A stretch of 53,387 nt of DNA from Micromonospora deserti (GTDB lineage: Bacteria > Actinomycetota > Actinomycetes > Mycobacteriales > Micromonosporaceae), in assembly GCF_003236335.1 (NCBI RefSeq), contig NZ_POUB01000016.1, positions 1-53,387 on the forward strand, written 5' to 3'. The notes beneath the pieces are model-generated. The model worked only from the letters and a program-made list of their open reading frames with translations. It made no database searches and was not told where the DNA came from. Position 1 is the stretch's first letter; every line of letters starts with the position of its first letter. This document shows, piece after piece, positions 9,065 through 18,568 of this stretch. The translations under genes were made by a program, and so were the position numbers.

Positions 9065-9921
9065 CACCCCGCCAGCGGTTCGAAACCCGCCCACACGCGG
9101 AGTGATCATTGGGGCATGGCATCTCGGGCTTCGACCCGACGATCATGTGTATGGCGACGGGCTGTGACCAGAAAGCGTCCGTGGCGCTGGAGAGGAGGAA
9201 CTCGAGCGGCTCCATCGCATGCCTCGCAGCAGCGCGCGTAGTTAGGGATGCTCGCCATCTCGGGTCGCATTCGGTTGAGATGCTCGCCGTCTGTCGAGTG
9301 GGCGCAAGGGAGCCTTGAGGCGCACCACAACCGAGGTCGCCGGCGGCACTCGCGTCGATTGAGCGGGGTAGCTGCAGGTGCTGTACCGACGCGCTACTGG
9401 TCTGGGCGGAGCTCGGCGTACTCTCGTGCCGCAGACCGAGAGCGGTTGAGGTGCACGGCTGGATTGCCAGGCGTGGCCGGCTCGTACGGCGTCTGGCCGC
9501 CCCCGTGTATGGCGCTTGCGATTGTCAGACGCCCGTGGTCGTGGACGACGCTCGCCGCAACCGGCACGTGCACGAGGAGTCCGACATGCGGACGGGTCGG
9601 CCGCAGCGGCCGCCAGCAACTCCTCGCCCTTCTTCACGACATGAATCCAACCATGTCGCCGCGGATCGTGCCGACGGCGGCGCTCGGGGCGAAGATCCCA
9701 CCCGTGGCGGAACGACGTGATCGGGTGCGCTCATCTAGCCGATGTGCGTGCACGTAGCGTCGTTGATCAGCGAGGGCTGTGATCCTCTCCGCCTCTAGCG
9801 CATCCGCGCAGAACCACCATTGTGGTAGGCGGCCGGCTCTGTCTGCTGCGCGCCACCCCTTCCGATTTGACAGCGGCATGGCTAGCGGTTATCTATTGGT
9901 GATCTACGGAGGGTGTGCTGG
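9065..9921. other. Gene-poor stretch after the NTPase
   Basis: Several open frames overlap on both strands, but none has a recognisable domain or a ribosome site. The most protein-like is minus strand 9634-9879 (81 codons, containing WWFCADALEAERITALADQ); minus 9106-9330 carries a C-x-x-C segment. The stretch looks like eroded coding DNA, or a non-coding partner region of the NTPase gene. Confidence 0.4.
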
Positions 9922-10461
9922 GTGCAGGACGTGGTGCTGGCCATGCTGGCGAAGGAGCCGGCGTACGGCTACGAGTTGCGTAGCCGGATGCGTGGCGCGC
10001 TCGGCCCGCTCGGCGAGGCGATGAACGCCGGGCAGATCTACGTGACGCTGGCCCGGCTGGCCAAGGCGGGGCTGGTGACCTCGGAGCGGGCCGAGGGCCT
10101 GCCGGACCGGCCGGACCGGCGGGTGTACGCGTTGACTTCGGCGGGGCAGCAGCGGGTCGCCGCGTGGCTGGCCGAGGTGAGTTGGCCGAAGCCGGACCTC
10201 AGCGAGTTCCATCTCAAGCTGGTGGCCGCCGCTGCTGCCCGGCTGGCCGATCCGGTGGCCCTGGTCGATGCGCAGCGGCGCGAGCTGCTGCGCCGGCTGC
10301 GGGATACCCAGCGGGCTGCGTTAGAGCAGTCGGTGGATCCGGTCGTCGGGTTGTTGTTGGAAGGGGTCGTGCTGCGGCTACGGGCCGACCTGGAGTGGCT
10401 GGAAGCGTGCGAACGGATGTGGACCGAACGCGACCGGACTGAACAGAAGGGGAACCGATGA
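9922..10461 (+). CDS. PadR-family transcriptional regulator
   Basis: The 179-residue protein begins with a PadR winged helix (VVLAMLAKEPAYGYEL, then GQIYVTLARLAKAGLV and the wing at RRVYALTSAG). A C-terminal helical dimerisation half follows. GTG at 9922 is preferred over GTG at 9913 because the GGAGGG at 9908-9913 then has normal spacing. It is followed 43 bases later by an ABC ATPase and permease on the same strand, so it probably represses that transporter until a ligand binds; this arrangement is common for PadR proteins. Confidence 0.9.
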   Translation: MQDVVLAMLAKEPAYGYELRSRMRGALGPLGEAMNAGQIYVTLARLAKAGLVTSERAEGLPDRPDRRVYALTSAGQQRVAAWLAEVSWPKPDLSEFHLKLVAAAAARLADPVALVDAQRRELLRRLRDTQRAALEQSVDPVVGLLLEGVVLRLRADLEWLEACERMWTERDRTEQKGNR

Positions 10462-10504
10462 CCGAGCGGAGCGAGGGCCGCGAGGGCATGCCCGGTAGTG
10501 CCGC

Positions 10505-11236
10505 ATGACCGGGTCGGCGCTGCTACGGGCGCGCGGGGTGACCAGGTGGTACGGCCGGGGAAGCGCACTGGTCCGCGCGGTCGACGAGGTCGACCTGGAG
10601 GTGCCCGCCGGGCAGACGCTGGCGATCATGGGTCCCAGCGGCTGCGGCAAGTCGACCCTGTTGCACCTGCTAGGTGGGCTGCAACGCCCGGCCGACGGCG
10701 AGATCTGGCTGGCCGAGCACCGGATCGACACCATGAGCGAGCGCGGCCTGGCCCGGCTGCGGCGGCATCACATCGGCTTCGTCTTCCAGTCGTTTCACCT
10801 CATGGACGAGTTGACCGCGGTGGAGAACGTCGAGCTGGCCGCGTTGCTGGCCGGACAGTCGCCGCGCCGGGCTCGGCAGCGCGCCATGACTCTGCTGGAC
10901 CGGGTGGGGCTCGCCGACCGCGCCAAGCACCTGCCGTCGGCATTGTCCGGCGGCCAGCGCCAGCGGGTCGCGATCGCGCGCGCGTTGAGCAACGAGCCGC
11001 TGGTCGTGCTGGCCGACGAGCCCACCGGAAACCTGGACAGCGCGGCCACCCTGGAGGTGCTGCGGTTGTTCGAGGAGCTGCGTACGACGGGGCAGACGCT
11101 GGTGGTGGTCACCCACGACGCGCGCATCGCTGCGGTCGCCGACCGGGTGATTTCCATGCGTGACGGGTCGTTCGCCGACGACAGCCAGCTCGCCGGCACC
11201 GCCGACGCGGGCACGGTCTACGGCGGGTGGCGCTGA
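10505..11236 (+). CDS. ABC transporter ATP-binding protein (MacB/LolD type)
   Basis: The 243-residue ATPase has Walker A GPSGCGKS (43-50), the Q-loop region FVFQSFHLMDELTAVEN, signature LSGGQRQR near 148-155, Walker [14 protein letters not shown] and switch His in VVVTHDAR. The FQxFHL...ENVE and EPTGNLDS patterns are typical of the MacB/LolD/FtsE branch, which energises FtsX-type permeases without moving a substrate through a classical channel. It follows a PadR gene, and its stop is one base before the permease GTG, so the two are coupled. Confidence 0.93.
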   Translation: MTGSALLRARGVTRWYGRGSALVRAVDEVDLEVPAGQTLAIMGPSGCGKSTLLHLLGGLQRPADGEIWLAEHRIDTMSERGLARLRRHHIGFVFQSFHLMDELTAVENVELAALLAGQSPRRARQRAMTLLDRVGLADRAKHLPSALSGGQRQRVAIARALSNEPLVVLADEPTGNLDSAATLEVLRLFEELRTTGQTLVVVTHDARIAAVADRVISMRDGSFADDSQLAGTADAGTVYGGWR

Positions 11237-11237
11237 G

Positions 11238-13019
11238 GTGGCCGGGCGCTTGCTGCTCGTGTGCCGGCTGATGGTGCGGGACCTGCGCCGGCGGCGCACC
11301 GAGACCGTACTGCTGCTGCTGCTCGCGATCAGCGCCGCGACCGCGACGCTGACTCTCGGCCTCGCCTTGAACAATGCTCTCGCCCAGCCGTACGAGCGGA
11401 CCCGGGCCGCGACCGCGGGCCCCGACGTGGTGGCGACGCCGGGAGCGACGGGCGCGGAGGCTCTGGCCGCCCTCGCGCCGCTGGCCGCCGCGCCCGGCGT
11501 CACCGCACACAGCGGGCCGTATCCGATGGCCTATCTGATGCTGACCGCACGCGGCAAGACCGTGCCCGCAGTCGTGCAGGGCCGGGACAACTCCTCGGCG
11601 GCGCTCGACCGGCCCGCGGTGACCGCCGGGACCTGGGTACGCCCGGGCGGCGTGGTCTTCGAACCCACCTTCGCCAACGCCCTCGGCGTGCACATCGGCG
11701 ACACCGTCGACATCAACGGCCACCCGCTACGGGTGGTCGGGACCGCGGTCACCGCCGCCAGAGCCGTTTACCCGAGCGCCGACTGGCGCGCTCATGCGGG
11801 CAGCCCCCTGACTGAAAGCGCCGGCCTGGTTTGGGTCGACAGTAGCCAGATTGGCGCGCTGGCCGGCGCGCGGCCGCTGTCGTACACCCTGAACCTGAGA
11901 TACGCCGACCCGCGGGCCAGCACCTCGTTTACCCACAAGCGCACGGACGGGATCGAATACAGCAGTTGGGTAGGGATCGCCGAGGCGGACGGCAGGCTCG
12001 TCAAACCGGCGCGCCTGGCCCTGATGGTCGGCAGTTGGCTGCTCACCGCCCTCGCGGTGGCCAGCGTCGCCAACATCGTCGCCGGCCGCGTCGTCGACCA
12101 ACGCCGCCGGGTAGGACTCCTCAAGGCCGTCGGCGCCGGACCGGCCATGATCGCCGCCGTCCACCTCGCCGAATACCTCGTCATCGGGCTCGCCGCCGCC
12201 GGTGCCGGCCTGGCCGCCGGCTGGCTCGCCGCACCAGCGCTGACCAGCCCCGGCGCCGGGCTCCTCGGCTCCACCGGCACCCACCCGCCCGCGCTACGCA
12301 CCGTGCTCGCCGCCACCGTCCTCGCCCTCGCGATCGCCGCCGCGGCGGCCCTGGCACCCGTGCTACGCGCCGCCACCACCGACACCGTCGACGCGCTGGC
12401 CGACGCCGCCACGCCACCGCGTCGCCGCGGGTGGCGCGTTTGGCTGTCCCGCCGGATGCCCACGGCCCTGCTGATCGGGGTGCGCATCAACGCCCGTCGC
12501 CCCCGCCGTGTCCGCTTCGTCATGGTGAACACCCTGATCACCACGACCGGGCTCGCCGCCTTGCTGATGGGCCTGGCGCAAGACCGGCACGTCAGGCTCG
12601 GCGAAACGGAGCTGGTCAATCCCCGAAGCACACGAACCCTCCAGGCCATGCTCCTCGTCATCGTCGTGCTGTGCGTCCTCGCGCTCATCAACGCCGTCGT
12701 GAGCACCTGGACCGCGGTCCTCGACGCCCGGCAGCCGCTGGCCGTCGCGCGGACGCTCGGCGCCACACCCGCACAGGTGACCGTGGGCATGGCGGTGGCG
12801 CAGCTGCTTCCCGCGATACCCGGCGTCGCCCTCGGGATCCCGGCCGGCATCGGGCTGTATTTGATCACCTCTATGGGCGACATCCAGTACGCACCCGCCT
12901 CCTGGATGTACGCCCTGGCACTCACGGTCCTGTTCACCGTCGCCGTACTCACCGCCATCCCCGCCCTGGCCGCCACCCGGCGTCCGGTCGCGGACGCCCT
13001 CCAATCCACACCAACCTGA
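11238..13019 (+). CDS. FtsX-type ABC transporter permease
   Basis: The 593-residue permease has an N-terminal helix (about 20-42, TVLLLLLAISAATATLTLG). A large extracytoplasmic domain follows (about 45-250), then three helices, a cytoplasmic linker rich in Arg, and a second set of helices near the C-terminus. This duplicated FtsX layout is common in Gram-positive exporters for antimicrobial peptides or lipids. The GTG at 11238 begins one base after the ATPase stop and is in frame with the longer frame from 11160. Substrate is unknown; PadR control suggests inducible drug or lipid export. Confidence 0.9.
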   Translation: MAGRLLLVCRLMVRDLRRRRTETVLLLLLAISAATATLTLGLALNNALAQPYERTRAATAGPDVVATPGATGAEALAALAPLAAAPGVTAHSGPYPMAYLMLTARGKTVPAVVQGRDNSSAALDRPAVTAGTWVRPGGVVFEPTFANALGVHIGDTVDINGHPLRVVGTAVTAARAVYPSADWRAHAGSPLTESAGLVWVDSSQIGALAGARPLSYTLNLRYADPRASTSFTHKRTDGIEYSSWVGIAEADGRLVKPARLALMVGSWLLTALAVASVANIVAGRVVDQRRRVGLLKAVGAGPAMIAAVHLAEYLVIGLAAAGAGLAAGWLAAPALTSPGAGLLGSTGTHPPALRTVLAATVLALAIAAAAALAPVLRAATTDTVDALADAATPPRRRGWRVWLSRRMPTALLIGVRINARRPRRVRFVMVNTLITTTGLAALLMGLAQDRHVRLGETELVNPRSTRTLQAMLLVIVVLCVLALINAVVSTWTAVLDARQPLAVARTLGATPAQVTVGMAVAQLLPAIPGVALGIPAGIGLYLITSMGDIQYAPASWMYALALTVLFTVAVLTAIPALAATRRPVADALQSTPT

Positions 13020-13286
13020 CCGGCCGCCAACGGCCTACAGTCTGCTCACGGCACCACGACGAGCGGAACCGCCGAGCGAGACGGCAGTCGCAGCTGACGC
13101 ATCAACTACACAAGCCGCAAAGAGCCTTCCGAGGGCCGCGTCGGTAGGCCTGAGCCGACGTGATTCAAGATCGGGCATCCGCATCTGCCGCAACCAGCTC
13201 GCTATCTGGCGTTACGGTCGACCTCGGCTCGACAGTCGCCCCCCATGAACACGTGATTGATCAGCCCATCCAGCAAAGCCAGTCGA

Positions 13287-13787
13287 TCAGGTGCCCCGCG
13301 ACGCCTCAGACGTGCCGGGCCGGGGCACCAGGACCACCACCGCAGTTTCGGACGACCGCCGCGCAGCGTAGCCGTCCAGGTTCTTGTCGATCTCACGCCA
13401 GCGGGCCCACAGCCGCGACCGTTCGTCGCCTGTCGCAGCATGACCACGCACCGGCCGCGGCCCGTCGACCAGGTCAACGGTCGCGTCCGGGTGCGCCTGC
13501 AGATTGAGCCACCAGGCCGGCTCGGGCTCCCCCCACCCGTTCATGGCCAGCGAGACCAGATTCGCGCCGTCCTCGAAGTACCCGAGGATCACGCTGCGCT
13601 GCTGGCCGGTGCGACGCCCGACGGTGGTCAGGCGCAGCATTCCGTACCGGTTGCCGCGCGGACGCGACAGTCCGACCCGGCCGCCGGATCGCCGGAACAC
13701 GCCCCGATGAGCCGACCAGAACAGCCGAATGAACCAACGGGGCGGCAACCACGGCTTCTTGGCAGGGCGCAGGTCCGACTCGGTCAC
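13287..13787 (-). CDS. Nitroreductase/deazaflavin (F420)-dependent oxidoreductase
   Basis: The 166-residue product resembles the Ddn-like family. RLTTVGRRTGQQRSV marks the F420-contacting segment, followed by ANLVSLAMNGWGEPEPAWW and LQAHPDATVDL, all family hallmarks. It should use reduced F420 to reduce quinones or other electrophiles. GTG at 13787 is the best start, though the GGAGG upstream is only one base away. The IS5 remnant ends on the same bases, so the native upstream region may have been replaced and expression may be altered. Confidence 0.85.
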   Translation of the reverse strand: MTESDLRPAKKPWLPPRWFIRLFWSAHRGVFRRSGGRVGLSRPRGNRYGMLRLTTVGRRTGQQRSVILGYFEDGANLVSLAMNGWGEPEPAWWLNLQAHPDATVDLVDGPRPVRGHAATGDERSRLWARWREIDKNLDGYAARRSSETAVVVLVPRPGTSEASRGT

Positions 13788-14416
13788 TCCTCCATCGTAT
13801 CGGCCGCTGTCACGCACGAACGGCAGCCAGCGGCAGGCCGGTGGACACCGCACCACAGGGTCGCGCCGTACTCGTCGGCCACCACGGTGGCCTTGATCGT
13901 GTTCTGTTTCGCCTTGCCCGACACGAACGCCTTCCGCCCGGGCCGGCCGACGCGTGGCCGGCGGACCCGGATCTCCGTGGCATCCATCCGCAGTGTGACG
14001 CCTTCGGCGGCGGCGTAGGCGAACACGTCCGCCAGGGTGTGCAGCCGGATCCCGCTGGGACGGGCGAACCCGCGACGGGCCAGCAGTGGACGGACCTGCC
14101 CGATCGCCCGGGTCACGGTCGAGCGATCCACCCCGAACGCCGCGGCTAGGGCTTCGTGCGGCACGCCCAGCCGCAGATGGGAGAGGGTGATCACCAACCG
14201 GTCGGTGAACCGCAGGACCAGACGACGGCCGGCACCGGGAGCCCGCCGCCGGTGACCGCCCCGACGGGCATACAGCCGGCCCTCACGCCCGGCCAGCCAC
14301 ACCACACGCAGCTCAGTCCGTAACAGGTGTAGATGCCGGCGGGAGATCCCGGTGAACGCGGGATGGCTGAACACACGACGAGCCCACCGGATCGACACCC
14401 GAAGATCATCACCCAC
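13784..14416 (-). pseudogene. IS5-family transposase, 3'-truncated
   Basis: The 210-codon frame has the N-terminal HTH of IS5-group transposases (HEALAAAFGVDRSTVTRAI) and the first catalytic Asp in LRMDATEIRVRRP. A KAKQNTIKATVVADEYG segment follows, and the frame then stops where the oxidoreductase gene begins. The second Asp and the Glu are missing, so it cannot transpose. The neighbouring ISAzo13 element lies just upstream and probably inserted near its terminal repeat. Confidence 0.85.
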
Positions 14417-14475
14417 GCCGGACCGACGCCACCGACCGTCCTAATGCGCACGAAGTCGTAAGGGCGTGCAGATGA

Positions 14476-14838
14476 TTAACACGCTGGTTTGATCTCTGAT
14501 AGGGGTGTGGTTTCCCCGTCGGCGAGGAATGCGACGAGGTCTGCTGGCGCGGGGAACCGGGCCGTCGATGGTGTGATGACGTATCCGTGCTGTTCCAGGA
14601 GTGGGCGGGTCTGCTGAACGGCGATGGTGATCGTCTTTCGGTCCACGTTGAACAGCTCAGCCAGGACCGCTTGTGTGCAGAGTCTGCGCAGGTAGAGCAC
14701 GGTGGCCAGGATGCGGTCGGCGTCACTGAGCTTGACAGGCGGCCCTGCTCCCATAGCGCGGCGGCGTACGGCGCCGCGCCGCACGTACCGGTTCTGCTCA
14801 CGCTGTCGTGCTTGGGATTCGGCTAACCGGGTGGCCAT
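14476..14838 (-). CDS. Small HTH protein of the ISAzo13 element
   Basis: The 120-residue protein is inside the element, 12 bases after the transposase stop. It starts with an Arg/Gln-rich basic segment. An HTH-like stretch of the IS5/HTH_Tnp_4 kind follows (LCTQAVLAELFNVDRKTIT, then AVQQTRPLLEQHG). It has no catalytic triad. It may bind the element's ends, regulate the transposase, or be a captured DNA-binding domain. Its position between the transposase gene and the terminal repeat shows it moves with the element. Confidence 0.7.
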   Translation of the reverse strand: MATRLAESQARQREQNRYVRRGAVRRRAMGAGPPVKLSDADRILATVLYLRRLCTQAVLAELFNVDRKTITIAVQQTRPLLEQHGYVITPSTARFPAPADLVAFLADGETTPLSEIKPAC

Positions 14839-14850
14839 GTCGTTGAGCTG

Positions 14851-16161
14851 TTATCGGGGCATGCCGGTCAGTTCCGGGTGGGACAGCAGGGCCCTGTCAG
14901 GGGCGTTGTCCGTGGGCCCGTCCTGGCGCGCAGACGGTGGCGGGGACTGCTCGTCGTGGGGGCGAAGGGTGTAGTTCCAGTCGCCGTGGAAGCGGTGTCG
15001 GGTGATCGGCAGCGCGGCGATCTGCGCGTCACTGATTTCGACTCCGGTGGGGTAGGCGGCGGTGTCGGGTTCGGCTTGCACTTTCAGACCGGCGCGGGTG
15101 GTGGTGGCCGCGATGGACTGCACGATGACTTCGTGGCTGGTCAGCGGCCTGCCGCGCCAGTTCATCGTGATGTGGCTAAACAGCCGGTGCTCGATCTTGT
15201 TCCATTTCGAGGTCACCGGCGGCAGATGGCACACCGTGATGTGAAGTCCGGTCTCTGCGGCCAGGGCCGCGAGTTCGGTCTTCCACGCCCGGGTGCGGTG
15301 ACCGTTGGAGCCGCCCGCGTCGGCGGCGATCAGCAGCCTTCGGGCATTCGGGTAGTCGCTTGTGCCGCGGGCGGACCACCAGCGGCGGATCGAGGCGACC
15401 GCGAACGCGGCAGTGTCGTGATCGCAGCCGACGTTGACCCAGCCGGCGTTCGCGGTCACGTCATAGATCCCGTACGGAATCGCTTTGCCGGTCTCCCGGT
15501 CGGGAAAGTCGTGCGTCTTGACCTGGACGGGCTCACCCACTGGCTGCCACTCCGGCCCACCGTTTTTGAACTCGCCAACCAGTTCCTTCTTCTTCGTATC
15601 CACGCTGATCACCGGATCACCGGTGCCCTCGTGGTCCGTGACCTGCTCGTTGAGATAGCGGAACTGGGCATCCCGGTCCGGATGCTGCTTGCCCTCGATC
15701 GTCTTGGCGTTGGCCTGCAGGCTGAAGCCCTCCGCGCGCAGCACGTCGGCCACCGTGTCGGCGCAGATCTGCCAGCCCTGCCCGGTCAGCTCGTCGGCGA
15801 GCTTGCGGGTCGACTTGGTCGTCCAGCGCAGCGGCGACATCGGGTCACCCCGCATGTCCGGCTCGACCAACGCCAGCAACGCGAGCCGCAACCCCGGATC
15901 AAGATCGACCAGCCGTTTCCGGCCCCCGCCCGCCCGACGGGTCCTACCCAACGGCTCCTCGCCTGAGTCCAGATCGGACACTCTCCGTGACACCGTACGC
16001 TCCGCGACCCCGGCGGCCCTGGCCACCAGCTTGATCCCGCCATGGCCCAGGATCCGGGCCTCGGCTCCCATCAGCAGACGACGCTGCCGCTCATCCAGAT
16101 GCGGGAACAACACCCGGAACTTCGCAGCCAGCACCCCCTCGGTCTCCGCCATTACGCCCAT
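14851..16161 (-). CDS. ISAzo13-family transposase
   Basis: The 436-residue DDE enzyme has an N-terminal HTH (GIKLVARAAGVAERTVSRRV) and the ISAzo13 pattern PVISVDTKKKE (first Asp). It continues with LLIAADAGGSNG (second Asp) and SKWNKIEHRLFSHI (Glu). Length and motifs are complete with no frameshift, and the element ends are intact, so it may be active. ATG at 16161 or the in-frame ATG at 16152 are both possible starts. Confidence 0.93.
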   Translation of the reverse strand: MGVMAETEGVLAAKFRVLFPHLDERQRRLLMGAEARILGHGGIKLVARAAGVAERTVSRRVSDLDSGEEPLGRTRRAGGGRKRLVDLDPGLRLALLALVEPDMRGDPMSPLRWTTKSTRKLADELTGQGWQICADTVADVLRAEGFSLQANAKTIEGKQHPDRDAQFRYLNEQVTDHEGTGDPVISVDTKKKELVGEFKNGGPEWQPVGEPVQVKTHDFPDRETGKAIPYGIYDVTANAGWVNVGCDHDTAAFAVASIRRWWSARGTSDYPNARRLLIAADAGGSNGHRTRAWKTELAALAAETGLHITVCHLPPVTSKWNKIEHRLFSHITMNWRGRPLTSHEVIVQSIAATTTRAGLKVQAEPDTAAYPTGVEISDAQIAALPITRHRFHGDWNYTLRPHDEQSPPPSARQDGPTDNAPDRALLSHPELTGMPR

Positions 16162-16215
16162 ACCACATCAAACAGCGCCCACGCGGGAAATCGCTACTTA
16201 TTTCTCTGCACGCCC

Positions 16216-16663
16216 TAAATCCGGCCCGTGCAGGTTTCTGCCGAAGACTTGAAGCCCATCGTCCAGGGTGGCGAGACCGGCGAGGGCCATCACGCCACCA
16301 GTCGTCGATCGGGTGAGGGCGCCTGCGTTTTCCCGAAGGGTTTCGCTGCAGCATTACGCGATCTGCCGGGCGCGTATGGGAATTAACCCTCTAAATGCTT
16401 GACGCGTTGGCGGCTGTGGTCAGAACCTCGGGGTGGGCGACTGTTGGGAGGGCGAGTGCCAGAATCAGTGACAACAGTCGGGCGCGCTGCTGGTGGCGGT
16501 CACGGCTCAGCACGATCACGTGCTCGTCTGTCTACGTGGTGCCGGCGAGACGGCCGTGGGTCCCGGTGCCGCGCGGCCCTTGGTCACACACACCGCGCCC
16601 GGGGCCGGTGAATTACACCCGTCATGAATCGTCAGGTAAATGTGGGCAAGTAGGGAGGGCACC
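16216..16663. other. Stretch right of ISAzo13 with possible gene fragments
   Basis: Minus strand 16219-16345 reads as a protein-like frame (ENAGALTRSTTGGVMALAG and LDDGLQVFGRN) that ends exactly at the ISAzo13 edge, so the element may have cut a gene. Minus strand 16391-16519 is a 42-codon frame with a hydrophobic core (LLSLILALALPTVA) that could encode a tiny exported peptide. I recognise neither. Confidence 0.35.
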
Positions 16664-17026
16664 TTGATCAGAAGCTTGCGTCGGATCTGTGCGAGGATCG
16701 CACTGACCGGCACGGTACTGGCTGGCACGCTATTCACCACCGGGAGCGCGGCCCAAGCCGGATGCGGAACCGTCCTTGACTGGTACCTCAATAACGGAGT
16801 GCTGGGCGCCACCCACTGGCAGATGTGTTATGAACCACCCAAGTGGGAGGCGATCCCAATGCTGGTCTCGATTGAGAGATTCGACAAAGCCGAGGGTACT
16901 GTGCCTGAGCGATGGGTTACTGTCGCGCGGGGTCGCGGCGACATCAGCTACACCTGCCAGGCTAGAGGCGCAAGCACCTTCCGGTTAACGCCTAGCGGCA
17001 AGACCGCCATCTTCGGCTGTTACTAA
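16664..17026 (+). CDS. Small secreted protein of unknown function
   Basis: The 120-residue product has a basic start, a hydrophobic stretch (IALTGTVLAGTLFTTG) and an A-Q-A cleavage site near residue 32. The mature part of about 88 residues has four cysteines (GCG, MCYEP, YTCQA, FGCY), suggesting two disulfides outside the cell. The TTG start at 16664 is chosen over ATG 16640 because GGGAGGG precedes it by five bases and it gives a normal leader length. It is followed 93 bases later by a secreted lysyl-oxidase-like gene on the same strand. Function is not recognisable. Confidence 0.75.
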   Translation: MIRSLRRICARIALTGTVLAGTLFTTGSAAQAGCGTVLDWYLNNGVLGATHWQMCYEPPKWEAIPMLVSIERFDKAEGTVPERWVTVARGRGDISYTCQARGASTFRLTPSGKTAIFGCY

Positions 17027-17119
17027 TCCCTCAACGGCTCGGTGGTCGGGCCAGCAAGGCAGCGACCACCGGCCGTGATCGGTACGTCGTCAGATCTGTT
17101 TCCACGCTCGGGAAGTGTG

Positions 17120-18568
17120 ATGACTGGAAAAGCTCACCGGCGGACCGCGCTACTCACGGCTACGGCAGCGATCGCGGCCCTCCTCCCCGCATCGGCAGCC
17201 ATCGCTGCGACGCCAGAACCGCCGCTGCGACTCGTCGCCACCGGTGCGGTGACCGTCGAACGGCAGGAGGGCGAAGCGGTCAGGCTGGACCCGGGAACGC
17301 ACGTGCTGGCCGGAGACGCTCCGTTCGAGGTGCGGGCGACGCGAGCCACGTACGCCAAGCCGATCGTCGCCACACAACTTGTCCACATGGGCGGTAAGCA
17401 GCGGAAGGTCACGCTTCCGCCAGGCCTGCTGAGCGACTTCGCGGGCTTCCCCGCGTTCATCCACCTGTCTGTGACGGATGCGGCAGGAAACCTGGTGGCC
17501 GATCGTGATGAGACCTTCTGTCCCAACGGCGATGCGGCGCGGACTCGTCCCGACGCCCCGGCCACGTCGCCCTACCCCAACCGCTGCGCGTCGTTCGCAC
17601 CGTTCGCGTTGGGCGCGGTGTGGGGAATCCAGGCCGGATGGAGCGTACGGACAGCACCACGGTGGATCACACCCCTCTTCCTCCACGACGGCACCTACAC
17701 GGCGGTGGTGTCGATCAACCAGCCCTACCGCGACCTATTCGGATTCCCGCCGGACCGATGGTCGGCAACGGTCCAGGTGACAGTACGGACGGTCACCGCT
17801 TTTGGTGTGACGGCGACGCCACACTCCCACTCACACGCCTCGTTGACGCCGGCCGGACAACGGCCGACCGGCACTCTCAGCGTCCCCGACGGACCGAGGC
17901 CGGACCTGCGCCCGCTACCCGCCTTCGCGATCTACACACCCTACGGCCTAGAGCGTGACTACCTGAACTTCGCCGCGACCGTCTGGGTCGCCGGCACATC
18001 ACCGCTGGTCGTCGACGGCTTCCGCCGGCCCGACCAGGACGTGATGGACGCCTACCAGTACTTCTACGACACCCGCGGCAGGCAGGTCGGATACGCCCCG
18101 GTCGGCACCATGCAGTGGGACCCCCGCGACGGCCACCACCACTGGCACTTCACCGACTTCGCCCAGTACCGGCTCCTCAACGCGGACAAGAGCATCGCCG
18201 TCCGCAGCGGCAAAGAAGCCTTCTGCCTGGCCAACACCGACCCAATCGACTACACACTGCCACACGCCAACTGGCACCCCGACAACACCGACCTGCACAC
18301 GTCGTGCGGCAACGCATCCGCACTCGCCGTACGGCAGGCACTCCACATCGGCAACGGCGACACCTACCACCAGGACCTGCCCGGTCAGAGCTTCGACATC
18401 ACCGACCTGCCCAACGGCACCTACTACATCGAGATCGCCGCCAACCCCGACCACACACTCCACGAGCAGAACACCACCAACAACACCTCACACCGCGAAA
18501 TCATCATCGGCGGCACCCCCGGAAACCGCACAGTGCACGTCCCTCCACATGGAATCGTCGACGGATGA
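17120..18568 (+). CDS. Secreted lysyl-oxidase-like copper enzyme
   Basis: The 482-residue product has a signal peptide (TALLTATAAIAALLPASAAI, cleavage near AIAA). A beta-rich N-terminal half follows, then a lysyl oxidase domain from about 290. The copper site HHHWHFTDFAQYRL follows a GTMQWDPRDG segment, and the downstream FCLANTD, CGN and YYIEIAANPDHTLHEQNTTNN elements fit the family. Such enzymes oxidise lysine side chains to aldehydes and cross-link extracellular proteins. ATG at 17120 has GGAAG before it. Actinobacterial members act on the cell surface or matrix; the substrate could be the small proteins encoded nearby, which is inference. Confidence 0.87.
   Translation: MTGKAHRRTALLTATAAIAALLPASAAIAATPEPPLRLVATGAVTVERQEGEAVRLDPGTHVLAGDAPFEVRATRATYAKPIVATQLVHMGGKQRKVTLPPGLLSDFAGFPAFIHLSVTDAAGNLVADRDETFCPNGDAARTRPDAPATSPYPNRCASFAPFALGAVWGIQAGWSVRTAPRWITPLFLHDGTYTAVVSINQPYRDLFGFPPDRWSATVQVTVRTVTAFGVTATPHSHSHASLTPAGQRPTGTLSVPDGPRPDLRPLPAFAIYTPYGLERDYLNFAATVWVAGTSPLVVDGFRRPDQDVMDAYQYFYDTRGRQVGYAPVGTMQWDPRDGHHHWHFTDFAQYRLLNADKSIAVRSGKEAFCLANTDPIDYTLPHANWHPDNTDLHTSCGNASALAVRQALHIGNGDTYHQDLPGQSFDITDLPNGTYYIEIAANPDHTLHEQNTTNNTSHREIIIGGTPGNRTVHVPPHGIVDG

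Larger units (their letters stand above)
14462..16215 (-). mobile_element. Complete ISAzo13-family element with TAA target duplication
   Basis: GGGCGTGCAGA at 14462-14472 is repeated inversely at 16205-16215. TAA flanks both sides (14459-14461 and 16216-16218), consistent with a 3-bp duplication. The 1,754-bp element holds two genes on the minus strand. Confidence 0.85.

Noticed and set aside
10462..10500. GAGCGGAGCGAG motif before the ABC ATPase as a regulatory site
   Set aside because: This motif is a very common scattered sequence in actinomycete genomes and also occurs in the IS at 31.7 kb.
12181..13147. Arg-rich plus- and minus-strand frames within the FtsX permease
   Set aside because: They are shadow frames of the permease with skewed Arg/His/Pro content.
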